NCBI GenBank assembly: GCA_014058105.1
Contig: JACGCM010000440.1
Location: 2,356,001-2,420,000, forward strand
DNA length: 64,000 nucleotides
Source: Kingdonia uniflora
Taxonomy: Eukaryota; Streptophyta; Magnoliopsida; Ranunculales; Circaeasteraceae
Direction of reading: 5' to 3'
A program made the translations under genes and the position numbers. This document shows, piece after piece, positions 13,701-25,618 of the stretch. Each line of letters opens with the position of its first letter. Positions within the stretch are counted from its first letter, which is position 1. The notes under the pieces were generated by a model. It was not told where the DNA came from and made no database searches. It worked only from the letters and a program-made list of their open reading frames with translations.

Positions 13701-16014
13701 GAGCGTCATCTAAAAGAAAGACGCCTAATAGATGCGGCAGACATGCAATGAAGCCCAGCCTGAACGGCCTATAGCTATAGGTTGGGAGGAAGCAGAGGCA
13801 CGGGTAGGTCTAAATGAACGAAGGAAGGATCGAAACGAGCTATAGGGTCAAGTCAACGTCTACTAAGGCGTCTACTCACTCTGTCGAATTAGTGAGGTTA
13901 TGATCACTTATGATGCAGCACTTGAGGATGCATTGTGTGTTAGATACCAGTTTAGTTAGTCGCTGGGCTGGTGGTTGGAAGAAGTGAATTGAGCGACAGA
14001 GTGAGGTTTTTGGAAGACTGTTTAGATCTGTTTCTCTGATTTCATAATCTGGGGTGGAATTGTAACTGCAATGAAAAGTGAGATGGCTTTAGTTTTTTTT
14101 TTTTTTTTTTGATAAGTGCAGAATATATTGATGTAGAGAAAAGAGAAAGAAACAACCAACGCAAAAAAGAAATTCAAACTAGGCCATTTAATAAACTGAA
14201 AACAGCATAAGATGAAATTAATAAAAAAGAAAAAATATAAAATAGAACAACACGTCCTTGAAGCAACACAAATCACTAAAGTAAGGGTCTCCCAATATCA
14301 CTTCCATTCACGTAGCCATGCGATAATCAAAGGACACTCCTGACTCCCCTTATATCATAGCTGCTCTACTCCACCAAATTATAAGTGGATTTTATTACTG
14401 TGACGATGACATCCTATTTCATTTTCCCCTTTCCTTAATTTTTGTTTGCGTGCTCTCCAGGTAAATGGCCCATATACCCACCTTCATCTTTCTTCACCCT
14501 ATTTTGATGCAAACATTTTATATTCAGGATAGTTTCAGCTTTGATAGAGTTCGTTATTGAGTAAAATAGTTCCCGGATTTTTTAAACAGGTCCTTAAAAA
14601 TATTGTTAGCCTTCCCATAAGAAAAAATAGTGACTTTAAGTCGTAAAAGTGAAATATGAACTTAGTTGTGAGGGTATATGTTTTCTGCCTAACTTAACTG
14701 AAACTTAATTATTACTTTTGTAACATCTGATCACATTTTCAAACTCTAGGTCTCAAACTCGTGTAATCAACCTTTAGTGATCAATCTGATCACATTTTTC
14801 CTCGATTATTTGTTTAACATAATATGGTGGTTGTAAGTATATTATCATACTTATCATACATTATCATTCTTGTAAGAAGCTAAGGTCTCTTACATTCCAA
14901 GATTAACACTATTTCTGAGCTCTTCTACAAAAACTCTTTTCATTGGAACGTACACTAAGAACAAAGTGTGGAACTTGGTTTCCAGTCTCCCGACAAAATT
15001 CCTTAATCAACTTAAATCTTGATATTTACAGTATCATTTTCTTTGTTCTTTTCCCCTTTTTTTCTTCTTCTTCTTTTTCATGTAAGATTTGTATATCCTT
15101 GTTGTGGTATTCAGGGTGCCGAGCTGGCAGCTCAGGAAGGTGAAAGCGCAGCAGCTTTAGCAGCTTGCAGAACATTGGCTGAGGAGCTAACTGAATTTCG
15201 GTTTCCTGCCCCTCGGATCCTTGCCTTCAAAGTTTGTTATCTTTTCTCTTATTAGTTATCTAATTTGTTTTACCCTCTAAGTTTGGACTGAATTGAGTTT
15301 TATTTCACTCAGTACTTTTCTTTTGTGAATTTTGATGGTTTACAGGAAGGAAGTTCTCAGGCTCGATACTTTGTTTCTCGCCTAATTCCAGCACACAAGG
15401 ATCCTCCTTATGAGCAGGTAGGTCTTGTTCCGAGGTTTTTTTGTATGGTACAACACCAAGTAAAAAAAGCCTGCAATAATAATGCTCTAAAATGAATTTT
15501 AAACATTGCGAACCATCTTTGCCTTGAATTTCCATTTCTTTCTAAGCTATGATGTATCCCAGTATCTTACTTTTTTTTCTCTCATGATATTCAACACTAT
15601 ACTTGCAGTATCTTCTTATATCGACTGCAATATTTGAGTATAATGTAACCCCTATTTTACTTTATTTCCGTAATCCATCCCAATATTACAAAACCATAAG
15701 CAGATACACTTGTTGGATGAAATTGCTTGACGTTTTTCCTTTATTATTACAACTTCACTTTCCAATTCTCATATAGTTCGGTATTCAAACTTCTTAATAT
15801 ATGAGAGTTATGAGATAATTAAATTTGTGGTGATGGAGACTTGGAGTTGCTTAACCTTATAGTTTCATGATTGCAGGAGGCAAGATTCCCCCAGCTTCGG
15901 TCCCTGACAGCAGATCAGAGGGCTAAGTTGAAGAGCAGTTTTCTTTTCTTTGATGATCCTAGCTTGTGTGAGTGGATGCGGAGCCTCAAACTGGTCCCCC
16001 CTGAACCGATCTAA
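7781..16014 (+). CDS. SEC23: SEC23-type COPII coat protein (Sec23/Sec24 family)
   Basis: The product is an inner-shell subunit of the COPII coat that buds vesicles from the ER; in known SEC23 proteins it pairs with SEC24 and activates the GTPase SAR1. Coding exons are 7781-8188, 8697-10517, 15115-15231, 15346-15417 and 15877-16014. All have GT-AG borders, all junctions are phase 0, and they total 851 residues. The order is as follows: a Pro/Ser-rich N-terminal region (1-136), a zinc finger with C175, C178, C197 and C200, the trunk domain starting near a PVFLVIDECLDE phrase, then beta-sandwich and helical domains. A gelsolin-like domain is split across exons 2 to 5, and the protein ends EWMRSLKLVPPEPI. 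I chose the ATG at 7781 because an ATG-like start at 7745 lies inside the probable leader intron. The proline-rich N-terminus resembles the Arabidopsis At4g01810 type rather than the shorter SEC23 isoforms. The frame is intact. Confidence 0.93.
8189..8696 (+). other. SEC23 coding intron 1
   Basis: The donor AAG|GTATAG and acceptor caacag|GTAC bound a T-rich 508-bp intron. A 71-residue frame across its end (8501-8716) is intron sequence and not a gene. Confidence 0.85.
11195..12950. repeat. Degenerate tandem duplication of about 0.9 kb within the SEC23 intron
   Basis: The block at about 11195-12030 recurs at about 12095-12940 in the same order and orientation. Landmarks are the phrase ttatggaaaacttc (11251 and 12157), the phrase ggacaccaac/ggacaccacc (about 11324 and 12234), tatggccatcagactt (about 11700 and 12625), and ctcagggacttggaaag (about 11998 and 12901). 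Copies differ by many substitutions and small indels, so the duplication is old. A G run at 11541-11555 lies in the first copy. I could not identify the unit; several medium frames span it, but they do not agree between copies. Confidence 0.75.
13290..13890. other. GC-rich block resembling plant mitochondrial DNA (candidate NUMT)
   Basis: This stretch of about 600 bases is close to half G+C, while the flanks are about a third. It lacks the A/T runs typical of the window, is rich in ctag- and cgaa-containing words, and changes composition abruptly at both ends. That texture is typical of plant mitochondrial intergenic DNA and suggests a nuclear insertion of organelle DNA. I recognise no mitochondrial gene in it, so the source is inferred from composition only. 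Confidence 0.4.
14092..14420 (-). mobile_element. Probable LINE 3' end with poly-A tail (minus orientation)
   Basis: A T run of about 18 bases (about 14093-14110) is followed by gataagtgcagaatatatt. Read on the minus strand this is an AT-rich 3' UTR ending in ...TGCACTTATC and a poly-A tail, a common ending of plant L1-type elements. The adjoining 300 bases show no coding sequence. The far border is unclear. Confidence 0.4.
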
Positions 16015-16340
16015 ACAATCCATTTTTTGGTCTTTTTTGTGTAATCAGTACAGATATCAATAGTCTAAAGCTCCAGGACAGTGCCGCCAAAAAGGAAGTT
16101 TGTTTTTGACCTATTTATTGTATCTGTTCTTGGAAGTGTTTTCATCTTCCTACATAGAGTTTTGTACTTCCCATTGTCTCATTTTGGAATACTATAGAAG
16201 AGTAATAAACATCTCGGATCAACCTGTTTGTACATGGGTGCAATCACAACCCTATTTATTTCAAGAGACTTCAGAGATTTTAGTGAGCTTCTTCATCTCA
16301 AGTTTAAGAATTTGATAGTATATATGTGTAGACTACTTTC
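16015..16340 (+). other. SEC23 3' UTR and likely polyadenylation region
   Basis: The sequence after the stop codon is T-rich, with an aataaa word near 16204 and TTGT-rich runs around it, as expected for a plant 3' UTR. The short frame at 16100-16315 is not a gene. Confidence 0.5.
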
Positions 16341-17237
16341 TGAATTTTACGAAGCTTCTTTATTTGATGCATAGGCTTAGTACTTTTATTTTGAATCTAA
16401 ACCGCATTACACATACATATGTGCGACACACCATATGACATCTATTTCAAGTCACTGCACTATTGCATCGCATCTCATCTAGCTATCCACACTTCAACAT
16501 AAATCTTTTCCTGTGGTTCTTCTCACCTTGACCTACCATACATTGATGCTCTGCAAACCTTTCACCTGAAGCAATTTTAGCAGCATAACTCATCAGGAAT
16601 GTAGGATTATGTTCATCGGTACAAAAGCCATTGTTAACGGGTGGGTTTTATCGTTGTCAATGGAAGGGAGACTATCATTATCAACAGGTTAGAGATTAAG
16701 GTCGTACATGAGATTATAGTTGTCACTGGTCGTACAAAGTCGTTAACGATGAGGTCCAACCAAACTCCCCTAAGAAACTAAACCAAATTGTAGATGGAAT
16801 AAGCCTTAAAAAGAGCAATTAGTACACTTTATAAGACGTTACAGTTGAGAACACGCTCAAAAAACCCAATTTGCAAAGCCTTGCTCTATGTAATTCCTCA
16901 GAACATCTAATGTCCAAGACGGATTCTGCACATCTACTGTCTATCTAGTGTTCCTCGTGATGTCTACTGTACCTCAACTGATCGAGGAAATTCAATACAT
17001 TTTGTTTTTCTAATAATCCATATATGAAAGCAATTCATAAAACTGTGGGGGGAAGGTCTACAATGTACAACAAGTTACAATGTATCCACTTGCAATTTGT
17101 TTCGCACCATATCGACTAAATGCCAGTTCGAAACAAAGTGTAGATGAACAGAGAGATAATATAATACAAGCAAAACAGCCCAACAACCAACCTTTCTCAG
17201 AGGTTGAGAAACAGAATGAAGAAACTCCATACAACAA
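16341..17237. other. Intergenic spacer between convergent SEC23 and PAT, including the PAT 3' UTR
   Basis: SEC23 and PAT end toward each other about 1.2 kb apart. The PAT 3' UTR should occupy the part next to 17237. Around 16600-16760 short phrases on a ttgtca or cgttaac theme recur loosely. No gene or terminal repeat is visible. Confidence 0.5.
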
Positions 17238-20200
17238 CTATATGTGAGATTCCTCATCTCCTTCTTTCTTCAAAGCAGAACACACCACTTGCCTTGAGAT
17301 GTACATCTCAAGCTCCCTTGACACTTCAGTTAGCTTTAAGTCAAAGTTACTCCGGTACTTCTGCTGCGGTGATGATACAACGTTTGAAAGTATAGTTGGG
17401 GAGCCAGAATACCGCCTTCTAGGACTTGAAAACATCCCTGGGGACCCTGGAAACCACCCTTTTGTAATGAGAGGTGTTGTCCCTGACCCTGTACTAATTA
17501 TGTTATTATTATCTGGTGTCGATAATGGTCCACATTTGGTCTCCAATGGCAATGGCTTCAGCGACTCATTTTCTACAATAGGCTTCTGTTTTGTAAACCT
17601 TTCCCTTGCCTTATCTGCAGCCATTCGAGCTTTTTCGCTGCTCATCTTTATAAGTTTCCATGGATCGATGCTAGCACGGAATCCAGGCGGCTCTTTGACT
17701 GAAGCATGCGGATCAGCCTTTACATCGATTCTTATGGACAATCTCATTGGATCCTGAATGCAATGAAAAATGTTTAGCGAAACCTGCCTATATTTTTGTT
17801 GAAGAAACAGTGATAAGATTAAATTATAGTCTAACCTGAGTTGTTCTGCTTTCCTTGCAAATAAATCGGGATATAAATTTTGATTTCTCCGGTGAATCGA
17901 AGTCGCTTTCATCAGAGGAAGAATCTGAATCGCTAAATGGGTCTACTTCAACTGACTGGTTCTCTTCCCTCATTGCCAAAATGTAGTCGTACGTTCTCAT
18001 TCCCTGTAGAATTAATTCGGAGCGAAGTTTCAAAAAGGATCATAATTTGGGCAAAAAATGAAAGCATAAAAGAGAATATGGGTATCTTAAGTTAAGTGTG
18101 CAACTCTGCTAGTTAGCATACAATACCACTCGATATATTTATATTAAGCTCTTGGTGAGTACTTAGACCATTTAAAACAATGTACCTGCATGAGAGAGAA
18201 AAAACCTATACCAAAAGCAAATACGGATAGAAGATTCACCTAGTTATAGGGTGATAAGGAGGTTACATAACATAAAAACAAACTAATTTAGATAAACCGA
18301 CTCAAAACTAAGAGGAGAAGGGAAAGTAACTACTGAACAAGCAACTGAAGTTCAACACACATCTGAAAGTTCTCTTATTTACCTAATTCTTTAACCACAC
18401 TGAGTGAGGCGTGATGAAAAATGGATAGTTGAAGATCTTCAAGGAGACTTCAGCACATAATAGATCCACATAAGGTAACATGAGGCTTAGATCCTTAAAA
18501 CCTTTAAGCCTTTTCCTTGGTAGATCTTCATGATTGTAATTTAGCCTTTGAGCATTATGTCTATTGACCGGGGTATCCAGTTGTCAGTGTTGAGTAACCT
18601 GAGTTGGTTGGCCTCTTTTGAGACATCCTTTGGAGACGACTAGGATGTCGTTAGATACATCTAAGGCACAAGTTCTTGGTTGATCCTGACTGTGGAACAC
18701 ATATTTGATTGTGAGCCACTTGGTGGAGCGTTGAACTTCAGGAGCTTGTTTTCACCGTGTTAGAAACTCCTAGGCCGGATAGGGGATGGATACCTAGAGA
18801 GTACATTCACACAACCTACCCATTACTATTGAAATACTTAACTGCACTGTGTTTTTTTCCCCTAAGCATGACCATTTGCCATTTCAGTGTATCTATTCAC
18901 CCACTCTAGGTTTATCATATAATTAATTAGTGACGACTTATTAAGTATCAGCAGCAATCAAAACAAGAGAAACATGGCAAACTTCTAGAACCAGATGGTA
19001 GATCAAAAGCATACACTACGAACAAGGATTAATGAATACTAGAGACCAAAACCATATCAGACGGTCTAATGTCTATGTATTCATGTGGAAGGACATTAGG
19101 CAGAGATGGGTGGGTCTACTGCCAGGAGAGGAGAGACTTCAGTTTGTAAGTCAAGTAGTTTCCTAGCATAGGGAAGGAGATAGAGACTTGCTTACACATT
19201 AGTTTGTGCGATGTTTACCGCCCCTACCTCAGTTCCTGACAAGTTACAGCCGCTTCTGGATCGGTTTCCAGACGTCTGCCAGGAGCCAGATCCACCAGAG
19301 TTACCTCTGTTACGAGATATTCAACACAACATCAATTTGATTCCAGGGGCACCTCTGCCTAATTTGCCTCATTATTGCATGACCCCCAACAGAGGATGCA
19401 GAGTTACAGAGACAGGTCACATAATTGTGTGCCAAAGAGGTTCTGAGGGAGAGAATGTCACCAGTGGCAGTACTAGCACTCTTAGTCCCTAAAAAGGACA
19501 AGAGTTACCATATGTGTGTTGATTGTCGAGTAGTTAACAAGATCACAGTGAAGTACAGATTCCCCATTCTTGGATTATAGGATATTATAGATGATCTCTA
19601 TGGTGCCAGATTTTTTTCCAAACTTGATCTTAATAGTGGGTACCATCAGATTCGCATGTGACTAGGGGATGAGTGGAAGACGGCTTTTAAGATCAAAGAT
19701 GGTCTATATGAGTGGTTAATAATGCCTTTTGGACTGTCTAATGCTTCGTCTACATTCATGCGTTTGATGATAGAGGTTCTACGTGACTGCATTGCAGAGA
19801 GGTTTGCGGTAGTCTACTTTGATGATATTCTTATACATAGCCGCACCCAGGATGAACATCTTATTCATGTGAAGAGGGTTTTTAGAGGCCTTACGTTAAC
19901 ACCGATTATTTCTTCAGTTGAAGAAGTGTACTTTCCTCATTGATTCAGTACAATTTTTGGGGTATGTTATCTCGTCAGAGGGGATAAAGGTTGATAGAGG
20001 TTCTACGTGACTGCATTGCAGAGAGGTTTGCGGTAGTCTACTTTGATGATATTCTTATACATAGCCACACCCAAGAGGAACATCTTATTCATGTGAAGAG
20101 GGTTTTAGAGGCCTTACGTTAACACCGATTATTTCTTCAGTTGAAGAAGTACACTTTCCTCATTGATTCAGTACAATTTTTGGGGTACGTTATCTCGTCA

Positions 20201-23200
20201 GAGGGGATAAAGGTTGACGAGGAGAAGGTAGATACAATCAGGAACTGGCCAGTCCCTACCGCGACGACGAAGGTACAAAGTTTTCATGGGTTGACTACAT
20301 TCTACAGGCGATTCATAAATGGGTTCAGCAGTATTTTGACACAGATCACTTCCCTCATGGAAAACGTATATTTTGAGTGGACTTCTGAGGCTGATGAGGC
20401 ATTTCAATTGATCAATTAGAAGCTTACCATAGCTCCTGTTCTTGCATTACCAGATTTTTTAAGGCCGGTTTTTAAGGTTACGACATATGCATGTAAGATC
20501 GGAATTGGTGCTACACTTTCACAGTCTGGCAGGCACGTGATATCTGGGGCACAGTTGAACTACAACACGTATGATATCGAGTTACTCACAGTCGGTCTTT
20601 GAGGCATTGGCGACATTATTTGGTTCACCGAGAGTTTGTCATTCATTCTGATCATGATACGCTGCGACACATGCATAGCCAGCAAAGGACTTCAATAAAT
20701 AGACAGGCAAAATGGTTCAGTTACCTCCAAAGTTTTGATATCCACATTCAGCACATTAAGGGATAGGAAAACGGGTTTGTAGACAAGATCAGTAGGACAA
20801 CTCACAGTCGTATGGTTTTTGAGGCATTGGCGACATTATTTGGTTTACCGAGAGTTCGTCATTCAATCTGATCATGACGCGCTACGGCACATGCATAACC
20901 AACAGAGGATTTCAACAGACAGGAGGAAGGCAAAGTGGTTCAGTTACCTCCAGAGTTTTGATTTCCACATTCAGCACATTAAGGGTAAGGAAAACGGGTT
21001 TGTATACAAGATCAGTAGGACAACTCACCTCTTCGGTATTTGGATTTTCTGAGTTACGTGCCTTGTACCCTTCTGATGTGTATTTTGGGCCTATTTATGA
21101 GTCATGTGGAGCAACACTGGGATTCTCACGAGGATTACACAATTCAGAATGGGTATTTATTTAAGGGTATAACCCTTTGTCCCAGTTTCTTCTATGCGAG
21201 AGCGCTTGATTGCCGATATCCATGCTGGCTTGGAGGACATTTTGGGCGATTAAGACCATAACACTCATGCGGGAGAGGTACTTTTGGGTCACTATGTGCA
21301 GGGATGTTAATGCTTTTATCTGGAGATGTTACTCTTGTGCAACGGCTAAAGGAAGAAAGGAAAACACTGTCCGATATCCATGCTAGCTTGGGGGACATTT
21401 TGGGCGATTAAGACCATAACCCTCATGTGGGAGAGGTACTTTTGGGTCACTATGTGCAGGGATGTTAATGCTTTTATCTGGAGATGTTACTCTTGTGCAA
21501 CGGCTAAAGGAAGAAAGGAAAACACTGTCCGATATCCATGCTAGCTTGGGGGACATTTTGGGCGATTAAGACCATAACCCTCATGCGGGAGAGGTACTTT
21601 TGGGTCACTATGTGCAGGGATGTTAATGCTTTTATCTGGAGATGTTACTCTTGTGCAACGGCTAAAGGAAGAAAGGAAAACACTGTCCTCTATACGCCTT
21701 TGCGAGATTCCTTCTAGCCCTTGAAGAGTTGTTTAGATGGACTTTGTCACAGGATTGCTAAAGACATGGGATTTTGACTCGGGTTTTTGTGGCTGTTGAT
21801 CAATTTTCCAAAATGGCGCATTTTATACCATGCACTAAGACGGAAAATGCGGCTCACATGGCACGGCTGTTTTTTAGAGAGGTGGTACATTTACATGGGG
21901 TGCCACAGTCGATTACTTCTGATAAGGATCGGCGGTTTACGGGGCGGAAGGATGTTATGGAGACTACACATTACAAGCTTCGTTTTTCCATAGCTTTTCA
22001 CCCTTAGACAGATGAACAGACAGAGGTGGTTAACCAAAATTTGGGAGATCTACTATAGTGTATTACAGGGGATAAACTTGTAATACACAACTTTTCACCC
22101 TCAGACAGATGGACAAATAGAATAGAGGTAGTTAACCGGAGTTTGGGTGATCTGCTACGGTGTATTACATGGGATAGACCTACAAAGTCGGATTTTACCC
22201 TTTTACAGGCCGAGTTTGCTTTCAATAGTTATGTCAACAGTTCGACGGGGCTATCTCCTTTTTTGATCGTGACGGGCTATTCTCAAGATATTGTGTTAGA
22301 TTTAGCACATATTTCTCAGTTAGTACCTACTTCTGACAGTGCTGCAGAGTTTGCTGAGTCCATTCGGGACATACATGAGGAGGTTCAGCGACATTTAGTG
22401 GATGTTTTATGTGGGAGTAAAAAAGAAGGTTGATAGGCATAGACGAGAGGTTATATTTTTACAAGGCGACCTGGTTATGCTTTATATTGAGAAGGGACGA
22501 CGCACAGGCGTGGCATCTAAACTTCACTTGCGTAAATCTGGACCTTATCGCATCATTCAGCACATTGGTGACAATACCTATAAACTTGACATTCCAGGAG
22601 CACGTTTTAAGGTTGTCAATTGTCAAGCTTCTCTGACACACTTCTATGGTGGCATTCTATCACACCCAGTAACACCTTTACCTGACATTGAGTTGACTAA
22701 CGAGATTGATGAGATACTATATAGCCGTTTCGATACAGCAGGACACGTAGTGTTTTTGATACGATGGGTTGGTTGTTCAGAGGAGGATGATTCATGGATT
22801 TCAGGAGTCGTTTGTACGGATAGATCCGACATTTTTCGATGATAATATACGGCTACAAAATTCTTGATCGAATTCTTCTTAGGAGGGGAGAGTTGTGGGT
22901 CGTTTACCCACAAGGCCACATACCTTTTATATTTGCTCTATATATAGAATGCTAGGGGTTTGATTATTTTTCAGTTCTCTTGTTAGAGTTTTGGGTGAAC
23001 TCTTAAAACCCTAGAATTCAATTTAAGTAGTTAATTTGTGCTTCTGCAATATATTTAAAAATAATAAATGTCGAACCTCCTTCAGTATTTGAACAAAACT
23101 CCAAACTTACTCAAGTGAATAAGACAGAATCCCTAAGGCAGTATCTTTCAGGGCCATTGCCAAATGATATTTTCCATGCACACCCTCATATGGTTTGTAC

Positions 23201-25587
23201 CCCGTCTCGGCAATATTTAAATCACAAGTAGCCTCCAAAACAACATTTCCATCATCACTTGAAAGCTTGATCAACTTTTTCCTTATTCCAGGCAACAAAA
23301 TCAGTGTTCCCCGCATAACTTGGTCCAATATTTAAATCACATGGTTATAAAGTACCCCTTCTCGGCAATATTTAAATCACAAGTAGCCTCCAAAACAACA
23401 TTTCCATCATCACTTGAAAGCTTGATCAACTTTTTCCTTATTCCAGGCAACAAAATCAGTGTTCCCCGCATAACTTGGTCCATTTCCTTAACCATCTCAC
23501 TCCCCCTCCTGCCATCACCATTTAAGTGCCCCAATTGCTCATAACTCCCAATATGTACATTATTTCCATCATCACTTGAAAGCTTGATCAACTTTTTCCT
23601 TATTCCAGGCAACAAAATCAGTGTTCCCCGCATAACTTGGTCCATTTCCTTAACCATCTCACTCCCCCTCCTGCCATCACCATTTAAGTGCCCCAATTGC
23701 TCATAACTCCCAATATGTACATTGGTTCCCTTTTGCTGGCACCCTCTTGTCGGTCACTTTCAACTCCAGTGATACCCGTACACTGTTTGTCATGCCTTTC
23801 TAAGTGTGCTTTGATTTCCTAAATTAGACTTGTTACATTTTTTTGTTCCACCCCTGCCTTGGTCAACAAGCTTTCTGCTTGAGGGTTGAGGAAGGACGTG
23901 TACTCCCCATCCATATTGAGATCATCTTCATAAAATCCTCATAAGGTAAGGGCATTATCTCAGCCCTCTCATATCATGTCCAATAAATAGGATCTTAAAA
24001 GTTGAACGATTAAAAACATTTACAAGTTACTATACTTTTTCCCATCAAATACAAGCAAAACTGGTGCTTCAGATAAAAGCGAATCATCATTGGTTGTACC
24101 CATTTTGAAGCTTCATGCCAAACCTTTGTCATTGAATCTTGATTTATAACCTTGAACAATACATCCTTTCAGGATGTGTCTGCATCACACTTGTAGCCTT
24201 CAAAGTGCATTCTTTCTAACCACGCCTGACAAGATTTCAAAGATAAGTATAGTTACAAATGTTTGGAAATCACTGTTCTTGTCACCATCCACAACAAGCA
24301 GAATTGGTACTTCAGATACAAGTCAAGTAATCCAAAATCCATATTTTATTGTACATGTTTTGCAGTTTCATATTATGATAACTGATATTAAACTTTGTCG
24401 TCGAGTCTTCATTCATAACACTGTCAAATACCACTAGCCTTTGCAGGATATATGTGCATCACATTAGCCTTCAAATTGTAATTTACTACGGCCTGATAAT
24501 TTTGTGGGCTTTCCCCCCAAATACCATGGATTCTATATCAAGATATTGTGGGGGGTTTTTGACTTATTTTTTGCAAAGTTCCCCCCCCCCCCCCCCCCCC
24601 CCAATACCATGGATTCTATATCAAGATATTGTGGGGGGGTTTTGACTTATTTTTTGCAAAGTTCCCCCCCCCCCCCCCCAAATGCCCAAAATATCGTGGG
24701 CATGTACTTCCCTTGGTCAAGAGTTGATCTTCACATCAAATATATCCACGTGCAATTTCATACTCAACCCTCATTTAGCCACACAAAATCCAAATGCTTG
24801 GCTCTGGTACTAAATATTGTGGAAAAATATTCAAAAATCTGATCATGGTCAAGCTTTTAGCATGCTAGACCTTAATGATTGCCATTAGATATCAAATCCG
24901 TGCTCCTCTAAACACACCTCACTACATCCAATTCTGAACCTAAATCAACCCAACCTAAAACTAGAAACCCTTGCGGAAAACCAAGACACCTTGAGAAAAC
25001 CTTCAACCCGAGATCTCTCTTCAGAATGAATCTCCTTTTCCTCCGTCATTTCTTCTCCATCTTAATAAACGGCTCAATTGTTGGAAATCTAAGTGAATAT
25101 AACTCTAGAGTATCAAAGGAAAATTTCCAAACATAATCTACCAAACATGAAAGCTTTTGCACATGAAAAAACCATTTGCACTTCCAGTTGACCTGATGTA
25201 AGTGATCAATGGATTGAAAATTCTTGTCTTCTCTACGAATTATGATCAGCTGAAATCAATATCTAAGATCTTAAGTCAATATTTTGTAGCTTGCACCCTT
25301 TCGGCCTTTGTCCACATTCTGCTGGTGGTGACGGGTGTGGGTTGTGTGCATGTGTGTGTGTGTGTGGTGGTGGTGGGGCACTTCCAGTTGACCTGATGTA
25401 AGTGATCAATGGATTGAAAATTCCTGTCTTCTCCATGAATTATGATCAGCTGAAATCAATATCTAAGATCTTAAGTCAATATTTTGTAACTTGCACCCTT
25501 TCGGCCTTTGTCCACATTCTGCTGGTGGTGGCAGATGTGGGTTGTGTGCATGTGTGTGTGGTGGTGGTGGTGTGTGTGTGTGTGTGT

Positions 25588-25618
<31 letters not shown>

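Larger units (their letters stand above)
10518..15114 (+). other. SEC23 coding intron 3-position gap (second coding intron), 4.6 kb, enlarged by insertions
   Basis: This intron joins the exon ending in FIWL to the one starting GAELAAQEG. The donor is CTG|GTATGT and the acceptor attcag|GGT. Other SEC23 introns here are 115 to 510 bp, so about 4 kb has been added. The added DNA includes a duplicated block (11.2-12.9 kb), a GC-rich organelle-like block (13.3-13.9 kb) and a LINE 3' end (14.1-14.4 kb). None of the frames in it resembles a protein I know. Confidence 0.85.
19205..23090 (+). mobile_element. Truncated Ty3/gypsy chromovirus (RT to 3' LTR) inside PAT intron 7
   Basis: It lies antisense to PAT. 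In order: the N-terminal part of RT (19211-19492, [20 protein letters not shown]), the RT active site YFDDIL (about 19817), RNase H (20141-21050), the integrase zinc-binding region (21180-21690), the integrase core (21730-22420), and a C-terminal chromodomain-like end (about 22690-22810). A purine run (aggaggggagag, about 22880) then precedes a sequence beginning tgtgggtcg (about 22894), read as the start of the 3' LTR. No gag, no protease and no 5' LTR were found. Stops and frameshifts occur throughout, and four parts of pol are locally duplicated. It cannot be active. Confidence 0.85.

Noticed and set aside
21214..21687. Possible CRISPR-like array (three regular units)
   Set aside because: The 158-bp units are whole tandem copies of integrase sequence with no repeat-spacer alternation, and the genome is a plant.
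24504..24842. 112-residue + strand frame
   Set aside because: It runs through two C homopolymers and a duplicated 82-bp unit, so its proline runs are artefacts.
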